64,000 bases of DNA. It comes from Salipiger thiooxidans (GTDB lineage Bacteria; Pseudomonadota; Alphaproteobacteria; Rhodobacterales; Rhodobacteraceae). Position numbers and translations under genes: made by a program. The stretch covers positions 124,001 to 188,000 of the forward strand of contig NZ_FNAV01000003.1 in the NCBI RefSeq assembly GCF_900102075.1. Reading direction: 5' to 3'. Of the stretch, positions 16,441 through 25,046 are shown piece by piece. Position 1 is the first letter of the stretch, and the number at the start of each line of letters is the position of its first letter. Under the pieces are notes generated by a model. It saw only the letters and a program-made list of their open reading frames with translations, was not told where the DNA came from and ran no database searches.

Positions 16441-17985
16441 TTATTTCGCCTCTTCCTTCGGCCGCTCGCCGGTCACCTCCTCGGCGTCCTCGACCTCGGT
16501 CGCGGGGGCCGTGGCCGCCGCGGCACCGGTGTCGGAGGGCGGGTTCGGGGTGAGGATCTCGGGCGCTTCGGCCGCGGCTTCGGCGGCGCTCTTCTCGTCG
16601 GCCTTGTCGTCGATGGCCCCCACGATCAGCGGCAGCATCTCGGCGCCCGGCGGCACCGCATCGGACTGCGGCGGGGTCTTCCAGCTCAGGGTGTCGAAGC
16701 CGCCGCAGTTCTCGCAGATCGGCACCCACTCGGCGTGGATGTGGTTGCAGCTGTCGCAGACCCACTGCGGGCCGCGCGGCGCCACAAGCGCCTTTGCCAG
16801 CCAGCCGCGGACCTCGGCCTCGCCGGCCCCCTCGCCACGCGCGATGGCGGCCATGATGGTCAGCACACGGGCATCCGGCTCGGTCTCGACCAGATCGCCG
16901 AGCGCACGGCGTGCCTCGGGGAAGTCCTCGGCGGCCAGCGCCAGCTCGGCCTTGAGCAACCGGGTCTCGCGGTGGTTCACCCGCAGCGAGGTGAGCGCGC
17001 GGAACCGCTTCATGCGCTCCGCCGGGGTCTCGTCCGGCACGATCTCGGCAAAGGCCGCGGCAAGGTCGGGGTGGGGCTCGACCCTCCAGGTCTTCTTGAG
17101 CACCCGGACGGCCTTCTTCGGCTCGCCCTTGGCGATGTAGGACCGTGCCGCCATGCAGGCGCCAGGGATGAGATCCGGCGAGCCCTTGGCCGAGGCGATC
17201 GCCGCCTCGCGCGCCTCGATGGGCTTGTCCTCGGCGAAGATGTCCTTGGCCTCGGACAGCGCCAGCACCGCGTCGCGGCGGCGGTAGACGTCGCGCGGCA
17301 GGGCGCCGTGCTTGAGCTTGGCCGACAGCGTCTGGCGCGCGCCGCGCCAGTCGTGCTTCTGCGCCTGGAGCTGCAGCAGCGTGTCCTGGATCTCGGCATG
17401 CTTGGGCTTGAGCGCAAAGGCCCGCTCGGCGAGCTTCAGCGCCGTGTCGGTGTCGCCCTTGGCGAGCTTCAGCTTCATCATGCCGCGGATGCCGACGAAA
17501 CGGGTCTCGTCGTTGGCGATGAGCTTCTTGTAGACCTCTTCCGCCTTGCGGGTGTCGCCGGTCATCTCGGCGGCCTGCGCGGTCAGCAGATTGGTCAGCG
17601 CCGGGCGGTGCAGGTAGCGGTCGGCCTTCTGCGCCTTGGCCATGGCCAGCTTGCCCTCGCCCGAGCTGAGCGCCAGCATGCCCTCGGCCAGCGCGTGGTA
17701 ACCCTTGCGCTCGCGGTTGCGGTCGAAATAGCGCGACAGCGCGGTGTCGTCGCCGTTGATGAACTTCAACAGCGCGATCAGCAGCGAGACCAGCTTGAAG
17801 ACGACGTAGAGCGCGATCACCAGCACGATGACCGCGATCACCGACTGCAGCGGCCCGAGGTTGAACTCGTAGCCGCCGGCGGTGATCTGGATGCCGCCGT
17901 GACTCTCCATCACGTAGCCGGCGCCAAGGGTCAGGGCCGCGACGACGGCGACGAAGAGGATGATCTTCAGGAGTGACCAGAGCAT
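16441..17985 (-). CDS. hemY: HemY-like TPR membrane protein
   Basis: The 514-residue protein has two N-terminal membrane segments (about residues 5-25 and 45-70) typical of the HemY_N domain, then TPR-type helical repeats (AEEVYKKLIANDETRF, TALKLAERAFALKPKHAE). The C-terminus carries two Cys pairs in CDSC and CENC around a HIHAEW segment, probably a zinc ribbon, then an Ala/Glu-rich tail. In enterobacteria this hemX-hemY type gene is linked to heme synthesis without being an oxidase. Here it is third in a hemD-mitofilin-hemY operon (11 bases after the mitofilin gene), supporting a heme or envelope scaffold role. Confidence 0.9.
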   Translation of the reverse strand: MLWSLLKIILFVAVVAALTLGAGYVMESHGGIQITAGGYEFNLGPLQSVIAVIVLVIALYVVFKLVSLLIALLKFINGDDTALSRYFDRNRERKGYHALAEGMLALSSGEGKLAMAKAQKADRYLHRPALTNLLTAQAAEMTGDTRKAEEVYKKLIANDETRFVGIRGMMKLKLAKGDTDTALKLAERAFALKPKHAEIQDTLLQLQAQKHDWRGARQTLSAKLKHGALPRDVYRRRDAVLALSEAKDIFAEDKPIEAREAAIASAKGSPDLIPGACMAARSYIAKGEPKKAVRVLKKTWRVEPHPDLAAAFAEIVPDETPAERMKRFRALTSLRVNHRETRLLKAELALAAEDFPEARRALGDLVETEPDARVLTIMAAIARGEGAGEAEVRGWLAKALVAPRGPQWVCDSCNHIHAEWVPICENCGGFDTLSWKTPPQSDAVPPGAEMLPLIVGAIDDKADEKSAAEAAAEAPEILTPNPPSDTGAAAATAPATEVEDAEEVTGERPKEEAK

Positions 17986-17995
17986 GTTGCGACCC

Positions 17996-19552
17996 TTATT
18001 CCTTGTTCAGTTCCAGCGACACCGCGTCGGCGGCGGCGACCGCATCGGCGCGGGTCTGAGCGCGCGAGATCCAGTCCGCGAGCGGTGCCTTGGCCTCGTC
18101 CGGCAGCGTGCCGAGCTCGGAGAGCGCGGCGGGCAGATCGCCCGAGCGCAGCGCCGCCTCGGCGCGGGACAGTACCGCATCGGCGGTGTCGCCCTCGCGC
18201 GGGGTCACCGACCGGACGCCGAGCTGGTTCGACAGGAAGGTGGCGAAGCGCTCGGTGCCGCCCTCGGTCTCGGACTCTGCCATGCGCGCGGCGGAGAGTG
18301 CGTCACGGGCGAGCGGCGGATACTCTTCGACCAGCGCCGACAGGGTCGGGACCCCCTCGGTAGCGGGCGCGGCCAGCGCGTCGGGCACCGTCACGCCGTT
18401 TTCCTGCATGGTGTCCAGCGGCTCGGCATAGGGTTCACCGTCGGTAAGCGCCGCGGTGACCTCCGAGAGCGCCGCGCGGGCCTTGGCAACCGCCGCCTGA
18501 CCCTCGGCATTGGCCTCGGCCTCGAGCGCCTGCTTGGTCATCTGCTCGACCTCGAGCCGCTGCTGGGCGATGGCGTCGCGCAGCAGGTTCAGCTCGTTCT
18601 CGTAGGCGGCCATCGCCTCGGGCGACACCGATTCCTCGACCGGCTTGCGCTCGAGCGCGTCGATGCGGCCCGCGAGTTCGTCGAGCCGGCCCGAGAGGCC
18701 GTCGAAATTGCCCGAGGCGGTGTCGATCTGGCCCTGAAGCTCGCCGACCGAGCCTTCGAGCCCCGAAAGGTCGATGCCGTTGGCGGTGTCGGTCGCCGTC
18801 TTCACCTCGTCCGCCAGCGCGTCGATGCGGGCGGTCTGGTCGGAAAGCGCGGCGGTGGTCTCTTCCTGGAACGTGTCCCCGTCCCCGGCGAACGGCCAGC
18901 CGCCGTTCTGGTAGGCAGCGGCACCGTAGCCCAGCGCCGCGGCGATCACGCCGCCGATCAGGGCCGAGCCGAAGCCGCCCTTGCGCTCGACAACGCGTTC
19001 CTGGACCACGGGGGCCGGTGCCACGACGGGTTCGGGCGCGCGGGCCCCGGGCGTGTCTTCGGCGGGGGTCTCGGATGCTTCGGGGCCGGCGACAGTCGCC
19101 TCCTCGCTCAGCAGCGTCGCCTCGCCGGCGGAATGGATGCGGTCATCGTCGTAGAGCCCCGAGGCGTCGGCCGCGGCGGCATCGTCGGAGATCGTGTCGT
19201 CCCCGGTCACCGTCTCGTCCCCCGGCGCGACGCTGTCGTCGCCGGTCACCGTGTCGTCACCGATGGCAACCGTGTCAGCGTCTGCGGTCAGCGTCTCGTC
19301 ACCGATGGTGTCGGCCCCGTCGGTCAGCGTCTCGTCGCCCGCGGACACCGTGTCGAGCCCCTCGGCCACGATGGTATCCCCGCCCGGCCCGGAGGTCTCG
19401 GCCTCGTCTCCGGTGACGTTCTTCGCGTCCTCGTCCTCGGTCACCACCGTGCCGGAAGCGGTCTCCGGCGTCAGCTCGGTCTCGGGAGACTTCGCCGCAT
19501 CGACCTCGGCGTTGTCCTCGGTGCCGTCCACTGGCTTTTTCTCGTCGGCCAC
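17996..19552 (-). CDS. Mitofilin-like inner-membrane protein (COG4223 type)
   Basis: The 518-residue product has an acidic N-terminal region of about 180 residues made of degenerate GD(D/E)T(V/L) units. One membrane segment follows (GSALIGGVIAAALGYGAAAY), then a long coiled coil (repeated ALADEV, ELQGQID, RLDELAGRIDALE) and an Ala/Leu-rich C-terminal helical domain resembling mitofilin. Alphaproteobacterial mitofilins sit between hemD and hemY, as here, and are thought to organise inner membrane. I prefer GTG 19552 (GGGTGGAGC just upstream); an ATG at 19567 is possible. Mature size depends little on this. Confidence 0.85.
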   Translation of the reverse strand: MADEKKPVDGTEDNAEVDAAKSPETELTPETASGTVVTEDEDAKNVTGDEAETSGPGGDTIVAEGLDTVSAGDETLTDGADTIGDETLTADADTVAIGDDTVTGDDSVAPGDETVTGDDTISDDAAAADASGLYDDDRIHSAGEATLLSEEATVAGPEASETPAEDTPGARAPEPVVAPAPVVQERVVERKGGFGSALIGGVIAAALGYGAAAYQNGGWPFAGDGDTFQEETTAALSDQTARIDALADEVKTATDTANGIDLSGLEGSVGELQGQIDTASGNFDGLSGRLDELAGRIDALERKPVEESVSPEAMAAYENELNLLRDAIAQQRLEVEQMTKQALEAEANAEGQAAVAKARAALSEVTAALTDGEPYAEPLDTMQENGVTVPDALAAPATEGVPTLSALVEEYPPLARDALSAARMAESETEGGTERFATFLSNQLGVRSVTPREGDTADAVLSRAEAALRSGDLPAALSELGTLPDEAKAPLADWISRAQTRADAVAAADAVSLELNKE

Positions 19553-19599
19553 GCTCCACCCTTTCAAATTCGTTCGTGCGGCACGTTACCCGTGCCTGT

Positions 19600-20346
19600 C
19601 TAACCTTTCACAGACCCGTGACCCTTAACAAGCGCCCCGCAGTCTTTCAGTAAACCAATCACAGCCGAACGCATATGGGCCGCATCCGGATGCTTCGGAA
19701 TTTCGAGTCGACTCACATATAGCCCGCCCAGCGCCGCGGCCACATCCCCGCTCATCGCTGCGACGAAAAGCGGCGCGCGTCCCTGGACCGCCTGCGCAAA
19801 CTGGGCTGCGCTGCGCGGAGAGAAAAGCGGAACGATCACGGGCGCATCGCCATCGAGCACCGCTTTCGCCGCGGCGCTCAATTCCTGTGCAGGCTGGTCG
19901 TAGAGCTCGGCCTCGCGGGTCGGGATGCCCGCCGCGGTGAGTCGCGCCGCGACATCGCCCTTGCCGTGCCGTCCGCGCAGGTGCAGCAGCGGCCCCGCCG
20001 GCGCCTCGCGGGTGATGAGCTCCACCAGCGCGTCGGCATTGCCCCGGGCGCTGCGGGGCGAGAAGCCCGCCGCCCGCGCCGCCGCCGCCGTGGCGTCGCC
20101 CACCGTGTAGCAGAGCGGCAGCACCGCGCCGCCAAGCACCCGGTACGAGGATACGCCATTGGCCGAGGTGAAGATCACGCCGCGGATGTCCGACATCTCG
20201 GGCAGCGGGCCGTTCACGGAAATCCGGATCAGCGGGCTGATGATGACGCGGGTCCCGGTCAGCCCCTCGGCCTCGAGGTCCAGCGCGAACCGCCGCGACG
20301 CCGCGTCGGGACGGGTCAGAAGCAGGACAGGGTCGGGCTGGGCCAT
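19600..20346 (-). CDS. hemD: Uroporphyrinogen-III synthase
   Basis: HemD closes hydroxymethylbilane to uroporphyrinogen III in tetrapyrrole synthesis. The 248-residue protein shows [14 protein letters not shown] at the start, [39 protein letters not shown] and [13 protein letters not shown], all features of the HEM4 fold. Sequence is poorly conserved in this family, but position divergent to tsaD and upstream of mitofilin and hemY agrees with other Rhodobacterales. ATG 20346 opens the domain; a long upstream extension of the frame is antisense to tsaD and is not coding. Confidence 0.92.
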   Translation of the reverse strand: MAQPDPVLLLTRPDAASRRFALDLEAEGLTGTRVIISPLIRISVNGPLPEMSDIRGVIFTSANGVSSYRVLGGAVLPLCYTVGDATAAAARAAGFSPRSARGNADALVELITREAPAGPLLHLRGRHGKGDVAARLTAAGIPTREAELYDQPAQELSAAAKAVLDGDAPVIVPLFSPRSAAQFAQAVQGRAPLFVAAMSGDVAAALGGLYVSRLEIPKHPDAAHMRSAVIGLLKDCGALVKGHGSVKG

Positions 20347-20406
20347 GGGCGGTCTGGCATTGTGAGGCGAATACGCAGGTGGTAGCTGCATGGGAAGGGC
20401 TTTGCA

Positions 20407-21498
20407 ATGGACGCGGACATGCCGGACAAGATCCTCCTCGGGCTGGAAAGCAGTTGCGACGACACCGCCGCGGCGGTGCTGCGTGGCCGCGAGATCCTGT
20501 CCTCGGTGGTGATGGGCCAGACCGAGCTGCACGCGGCCTTCGGCGGCGTCGTCCCCGAGATCGCCGCCCGTGCCCACGCGGAAAAGCTGGATCTGGCGGT
20601 CGAGCAGGCGGTGGCGCAGGCCGGGATTTCCCTGCAAGACGTCGACGCGGTGGCGGTCACCGCCGGGCCCGGGCTGATCGGCGGCGTGCTCTCGGGCGTG
20701 ATGATGGCCAAGGGGCTCGCGGCGGGACTCGGCAAGCCGTTCGTGGGGGTGAATCACCTCGCCGGCCACGCGCTGACGCCGCGGCTCACCGACGGGCTCA
20801 GCTATCCCTACCTGATGCTGCTGGTCTCGGGCGGGCATTGCCAATTCCTTATCGTGCGCGGCGCGCAGGATTTCACCCGGCTCGGCGGCACCATCGACGA
20901 CGCCCCGGGCGAGGCCTTCGACAAGACCGCGCGGCTGCTCGGCCTGCCGCAGCCCGGCGGCCCCTCGGTCGAGGCCACAGCGGTGGGCGCCGACGAGCGC
21001 CGCTTCGCCTTCCCGCGCCCGCTGCTCGACCGCGAGGGCTGCGACCTCAGCTTCTCCGGCCTCAAGACCGCGCTGCTGCGCCTGCGCGACCGGCTGGTCG
21101 AGGCGCAGGGCGGGCTGCACGAGGCCGACCGCGCCGATCTCTGCGCCGGGTTCCAGGCCGCGGTGCGCGACGTGCTGCGCGAAAAGACCCGCCGCGCGCT
21201 GGCGCTCTACCTTGCCGAAGCGCCCGCCGAGCCCGCCTTCGCCATCGCCGGCGGCGTCGCCGCGAACCAGGCGATCCGGGCCGCGCTCGAGACGCTCTGC
21301 GTCGAGCATGGCGTACGCTTCACCGCGCCGCCGCTGCGGCTCTGCACCGACAACGCGGCGATGATCGCCTACGCCGGATCCGAGCTGCTGGCCGCGGGCG
21401 AGACCTCGGACATGGCGCTTTCGGCGCGGCCGCGCTGGCCGCTCGACCGCAGCGCAGCCCCCCTGCTGGGGTCGGGCAAGAAGGGCGCCAAGGCATGA
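20407..21498 (+). CDS. tsaD: tRNA t6A37 threonylcarbamoyltransferase subunit
   Basis: TsaD transfers threonylcarbamoyl to A37 of ANN-decoding tRNAs with TsaB and TsaE. The 363-residue ASKHA protein has [14 protein letters not shown], metal-binding [23 protein letters not shown]-type [10 protein letters not shown] and [13 protein letters not shown], plus [10 protein letters not shown] near the end. Length is normal. It is the first gene of a plus-strand run; gpsA starts within its stop codon. Its partner tsaE lies at 37965-38438. Confidence 0.96.
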   Translation: MDADMPDKILLGLESSCDDTAAAVLRGREILSSVVMGQTELHAAFGGVVPEIAARAHAEKLDLAVEQAVAQAGISLQDVDAVAVTAGPGLIGGVLSGVMMAKGLAAGLGKPFVGVNHLAGHALTPRLTDGLSYPYLMLLVSGGHCQFLIVRGAQDFTRLGGTIDDAPGEAFDKTARLLGLPQPGGPSVEATAVGADERRFAFPRPLLDREGCDLSFSGLKTALLRLRDRLVEAQGGLHEADRADLCAGFQAAVRDVLREKTRRALALYLAEAPAEPAFAIAGGVAANQAIRAALETLCVEHGVRFTAPPLRLCTDNAAMIAYAGSELLAAGETSDMALSARPRWPLDRSAAPLLGSGKKGAKA

Positions 21499-22457
21499 GC
21501 GTCGCGGTGCTCGGGGCGGGTGCCTTCGGCACCGCGCTGGCGCTGAGCCTGAGCCGTGAGGGCCACGCCCCGCGCATCTGGGCCCGCGACGCCGCCACCG
21601 TCGAGGCGATCAACCACGAGCACCGCGCCCCGCGCCTGCCCGCGATCACCCTGCCCGACACGATCACCGCGAGCACCGATATCGACGCGGTGGCACAGGC
21701 CGAAACCCTGCTGCTGGCGGTGCCCATGCAGTCGCTGCACGATCTGCTGTCGCGCATCGCCGCGCCGCTCGCCGGGCAGCGGCTGGTGGCCTGCTGCAAG
21801 GGCGTCGATCTGGCCGAGCTGACAGGGCCCACCGGCGTCATCGCCCATGCCAAGCCCAGGGCCATCCCCGCGATCCTCACCGGCCCGAGCTTCGCCGACG
21901 ACATCGCCCGCAACCTGCCCACGGCGCTCACGCTCGCCTGCCGGGACGAGGCCGCGGGCGAGGCGCTGCAGCACGAACTCTCCACCGGGGCGCTGCGGCT
22001 CTACCGCACCACTGACACCACCGGGGCCGAGCTGGGCGGCGCGCTGAAGAACGTCATCGCCATCGCCTGCGGCGCCTGCATCGGCGAAGGAATGGGCGAC
22101 AGCGCCCGCGCCGCGCTGATGACCCGCGGTTTCGCCGAGATGACCCGCCTCGCGGCCCGGCTCGGCGCCCGGCCCGAGACGTTGGCGGGACTCTGCGGCC
22201 TTGGCGACCTTGCGCTCACCTGCACGTCGGAGCTGTCGCGCAACTACCGCTTCGGCCTTGCGCTCGGCCGTGGCGAGAACTTCGATGCCCATCTCACCGT
22301 CGAGGGCGTAAAGACCGCCGAAGCCGTCACCCGCCTTGCCGCGAAGCTGGGCGTCGACCTGCCGATCTGCGCGATGGTGCACGAGGTGTCGACCGGCGGC
22401 ACCAGCGTCACCGAGGCCATCCGTTACCTGCTCAACCGACCATTGAAGGAAGAATGA
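21495..22457 (+). CDS. gpsA: Glycerol-3-phosphate dehydrogenase (NAD(P)+)
   Basis: GpsA reduces dihydroxyacetone phosphate to sn-glycerol 3-phosphate for phospholipid synthesis. The 320-residue product has the nucleotide motif [29 protein letters not shown], the catalytic Lys region [12 protein letters not shown] and [20 protein letters not shown]. The start overlaps the tsaD stop by 4 bases, and the YCII gene starts 1 base after its stop, so all are likely one transcript. Confidence 0.96.
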   Translation: MSVAVLGAGAFGTALALSLSREGHAPRIWARDAATVEAINHEHRAPRLPAITLPDTITASTDIDAVAQAETLLLAVPMQSLHDLLSRIAAPLAGQRLVACCKGVDLAELTGPTGVIAHAKPRAIPAILTGPSFADDIARNLPTALTLACRDEAAGEALQHELSTGALRLYRTTDTTGAELGGALKNVIAIACGACIGEGMGDSARAALMTRGFAEMTRLAARLGARPETLAGLCGLGDLALTCTSELSRNYRFGLALGRGENFDAHLTVEGVKTAEAVTRLAAKLGVDLPICAMVHEVSTGGTSVTEAIRYLLNRPLKEE

Positions 22458-22458
22458 C

Positions 22459-22728
22459 ATGCTGATCGCCCTCATCGCCAAGGACAAGAAAGGCGCCCTG
22501 CAGACCCGCAAGGACAACCGCGATGCCCATCTCGCCTACATCGACTCGACCGGCGTCGTGACGCAGGCGGGTCCGCTGCTGGATGACGCCGGCGACATGG
22601 CGGGCAGCCTCGTGATCCTCGACGTCACCGACATGAGCGCGGCGCAGGACTGGGCCGCCAACGATCCCTACGCCAAGGCCGGGCTCTTCGAGAGCGTCGA
22701 GCTGATGGCATGGAAGAAGGTGATCTGA
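22459..22728 (+). CDS. YCII-domain protein
   Basis: The 89-residue protein has the ferredoxin-like YCII fold signature: MLIALIAKDKKGALQTR, RDAHLAYI, GPLLDDAGDMAGSLVILDV and NDPYAKAGLFESVEL. The His of RDAHL and the Asp of NDPY are the residues proposed to be catalytic in this family, whose substrates are mostly unknown. It is tightly coupled to gpsA and the EVE gene (one base overlap at each side). A second YCII gene is at 54086-54388. Confidence 0.88.
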   Translation: MLIALIAKDKKGALQTRKDNRDAHLAYIDSTGVVTQAGPLLDDAGDMAGSLVILDVTDMSAAQDWAANDPYAKAGLFESVELMAWKKVI

Positions 22729-23147
22729 TGAAATACTGGCTCTTCAAGTCAGAGCCCTCGGCCTGGTCCTGGGAAGACCAGGTCGCCAAGGGTGACGCGG
22801 GCGAGGAATGGACCGGCGTCCGCAATTACCAGGCCCGCAACTTCATGCGCGAGATGGCGCTCGGCGACCGCGGCTTCTTCTACCATTCCCTCAAGGAGAA
22901 GGCGATCGTGGGCGCGGTCGAGGTCAGCGCCGAGTCGCACCCCGACAGCTCGACCGACGATGACCGCTGGGAGTGCGTCGACATCCGCGCGCTGGCCCCG
23001 GCCCGCACCCCGGTCACCCTCGACGACATCAAGGCCGACCCGCGCCTCTCGGACATGGTGCTGGTGAAGAACTCGCGCCTGTCGGTGCAGCCGGTGACCG
23101 AGGACGAATGGCACGCGATCTGTGCCATGGCCGGGATCGAACTCTAG
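22728..23147 (+). CDS. EVE-domain protein
   Basis: The 139-residue protein matches the EVE (PUA-like) family: KYWLFKSEPSAWSWEDQ, WTGVRNYQARNFMREM, GFFYHS and AIVGAVEVSAE. EVE domains bind modified bases or nucleotides; stand-alone versions are widespread in Proteobacteria. The ATG at 22728 overlaps the YCII stop; an upstream in-frame start (22710) is inside the YCII gene and less likely. Linkage with tsaD hints at RNA modification, but no direct evidence is visible. Confidence 0.9.
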   Translation: MKYWLFKSEPSAWSWEDQVAKGDAGEEWTGVRNYQARNFMREMALGDRGFFYHSLKEKAIVGAVEVSAESHPDSSTDDDRWECVDIRALAPARTPVTLDDIKADPRLSDMVLVKNSRLSVQPVTEDEWHAICAMAGIEL

Positions 23148-23280
23148 GCGCGCCTGCGCCGACCTGGCAGAGGTTCCGCGTCTGACACGTCAGAACGGGC
23201 GATTTCGGCGAAGGGACCGTTGGCGGTGATCGTGGCGGCGGCGGCCGGGTGGATCCTGGGCGCGGTGTTAGCGGTGATAC

Positions 23281-23616
23281 ATGACCCTTTCGAAGGCATG
23301 GCTGGCGGCCACCGGCATCGAATGCGACGAAACCGGCAAGCCCAAGGGCGGCGGCCCTCTTCCCTTCGCCCTTTCCGCCGAGGCGGTGCTTCTGGTCGCG
23401 GGCATGATGCGCCACATCTTCGGCATGGCCGGCATCGCCTCGCCGGGCGCGGCCCTCGTGGCGGGGCTGGGCAGCGGGCTCTTCTTCATTTCGCCGTGGA
23501 TCATAATCAACAACGCCTGCGAGATGCGCCCCTTCCGCCTGACGCTGAACAACGGCGGCTACGCCACCTTCGGCTGTGCGCTGATGGGGCTGGTGCTGAC
23601 GCTGTTCCAGGGCTGA
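23281..23616 (+). CDS. Small membrane protein of unknown function
   Basis: The 111-residue product has two or three hydrophobic segments (SAEAVLLVAGMMRHIFGMAG, ALVAGLGSGLFFISPWIII and a C-terminal GCALMGLVLTLF) with short polar loops. I recognise no family. Its conserved-looking FFISPWIIINNACEMRPF and absence of competing frames argue that it is real. It is separated from the EVE gene by 133 bases. Confidence 0.65.
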   Translation: MTLSKAWLAATGIECDETGKPKGGGPLPFALSAEAVLLVAGMMRHIFGMAGIASPGAALVAGLGSGLFFISPWIIINNACEMRPFRLTLNNGGYATFGCALMGLVLTLFQG

Positions 23617-23971
23617 GGTGTCGGGCTGAGTTTGCCGGGCTCAAAGAGCCGGGGTTCGTTCTTTGCAGGCCGAAGAAGAACGGCCCCGTACGGCCATTGC
23701 CGCCGACGTCCCCCGACCGACCATCGCGGTCACAGACCCAGGCTGGGTAACCCCACCGCCAAACGGCGAAACGGGGTCCGGTCAGAGGCCGAACCCCGCT
23801 CTCACCCCACCCATGCTCCCACATGCGATCGGTTCGATCCGGTTCCGGCCTTCTGGCCACCCCCCGGTTCTACACGACTCCGCACCTCAGGAGCAAAGGC
23901 GAACTGTCTAAAACCCTGACGGAAAACGGCAACGCCCGGTTAAGACCCGGGCGCCGCGCGCGGTGGATGGA
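23617..23971. other. Intergenic region without a recognised gene
   Basis: No convincing gene was seen in these 355 bases. A weak hairpin (GGCTC/GAGCC, 23638-23650) followed by TTCGTTC may end the membrane-protein transcript. A 10-bp stem with one mismatch (CGGGGTCCGG at 23772 with CCGAACCCCG ending 23798) is followed by TTTCG on the minus strand. I checked for 4.5S, 6S, tmRNA and RNase P signatures and saw none. Confidence 0.5.
23928..23954 (-). terminator. Possible terminator of the DUF2853 gene
   Basis: On the minus strand GCCCGG (23952-23947) pairs with CCGGGC (23939-23934) and is followed by GTTGCCGTTTTCC. It starts about 20 bases past the gene stop. Confidence 0.45.
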
Positions 23972-24313
23972 TCAGGCGTAGACGCCTTCCTTCCCGAAGT
24001 GCTTCACCAGCAGGTAGTAGACCACGGCGCGGTACTTGTTGCGCTCGGACCGGCCGTAGGTCTCGATCACCGAGTTGATCGCATCCATCAGCTCGGGCCC
24101 GTCCGGCAGGCCCAGCTTGCGCATCAGGAAGTTGGTCTTCACCGTTTCGAGCTCGCCCTCCTGCGTGGCGGCGACGGTCGAGGCGTCGTCGTTGTAGATC
24201 GCCGGACCGCAGCCGATGGTGACCTTGGTCAGCAGGTCCATGTCTGGCTCCATCCCGCATTTCCCGCGCAGATCGTCAGCGTATTTCGCGATCAGCTCGT
24301 CTCGTTTGCCCAT
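23972..24313 (-). CDS. DUF2853 family protein
   Basis: The 113-residue cytoplasmic protein (KRDELIAKYADDLRGKCG, LLTKVTIGCGPAIYNDD, TNFLMRKLGLPDGPELMDAI, KYRAVVYYLLVKHFGKE) matches DUF2853, a helical family of unknown function common in alphaproteobacteria. ATG 24313 has GGAGGAGA upstream, and the longer frame to 24436 has no better start. It is divergent from the UspA gene across 278 bases. Confidence 0.85.
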   Translation of the reverse strand: MGKRDELIAKYADDLRGKCGMEPDMDLLTKVTIGCGPAIYNDDASTVAATQEGELETVKTNFLMRKLGLPDGPELMDAINSVIETYGRSERNKYRAVVYYLLVKHFGKEGVYA

Positions 24314-24591
24314 GGTGTCTCCTCCCGTTCCTGGCGGATGTCCCGCCCCAGAGTCGCGGATCCGGTGCCGCGAACGGCCCCAGCTTATCGCCATGGACGC
24401 AGAGAAAAAGACTTTTGCGCTGCTGCGTTTCTGCAATTCACGGCGAAATTCCGCGAGAATCTCACAATTTCAGGTTGATATGAAAAAATCTCGTGACAGC
24501 TGCAGCACCCCTCGCCCAGCATTGTCGCATCCGTGACGCACCGATTTCGCGCCGCGGGCTGGCGGATTAAAGACAAAAAGGGACAGTCGCA

Positions 24592-25029
24592 ATGAGTTCA
24601 GAAACATTCGTCGTCGCCTACGAGGGCGACCCAGACGACCCCAACGTGCTCGACTACGCGATCCATCGCGCCAAGGCCGAAGGCGCCCGGCTGCTGCTGA
24701 TCCACGTGCTCGAATGGTCGCCCTACTCCTTCCTCACCCCGCAGGAAGTGGAAGAGCGTCACGGTCGGCGCAAGCAGGAACTCGCCCGCGCCAACGAGGT
24801 CGTCATGGCGCCTGCACTGGCGAAATGCGAGGCCGCCGGCGTCCCGGCGGACGGCAAGATCCGCTACGGCCAGGTCGTCGAGCTGATCCTGGAAGAGACC
24901 AAGACCGCCGGAGCGACGGTGATCTTCGTGGGCCGGTCGGGCTCGAACTCCATGGCGGCGCGGGTCTTCGGCTCGGTCCCTCTGGGGCTCGCGCAGGTCG
25001 CCCCCGTCCCCACAGTCATTGTGCCCTGA
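24592..25029 (+). CDS. Universal stress protein (UspA family)
   Basis: The 145-residue cytoplasmic protein has the Usp fold: FVVAYEGDPDDPNVLDYAI at the start, LLLIHVLEW, and the ATP-binding pattern G-2x-G-9x-GS in GRSGSNSMAARVFGSV, then PVPTVIVP. It should bind ATP. It lies 17 bases before the AGCS symporter and is probably co-transcribed; Usp proteins paired with transporters often modulate them. Confidence 0.92.
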   Translation: MSSETFVVAYEGDPDDPNVLDYAIHRAKAEGARLLLIHVLEWSPYSFLTPQEVEERHGRRKQELARANEVVMAPALAKCEAAGVPADGKIRYGQVVELILEETKTAGATVIFVGRSGSNSMAARVFGSVPLGLAQVAPVPTVIVP

Positions 25030-25046
25030 GCCAAGGAGACACCGGA

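Noticed and set aside
23617-23971. Possible small RNA gene (4.5S, 6S, tmRNA or RNase P)
   Set aside because: None of their conserved core sequences (GGAAGGAAGCAGCC, GAGGAAAGTCCGGGC, tag ORF or central-bubble pattern) was visible.
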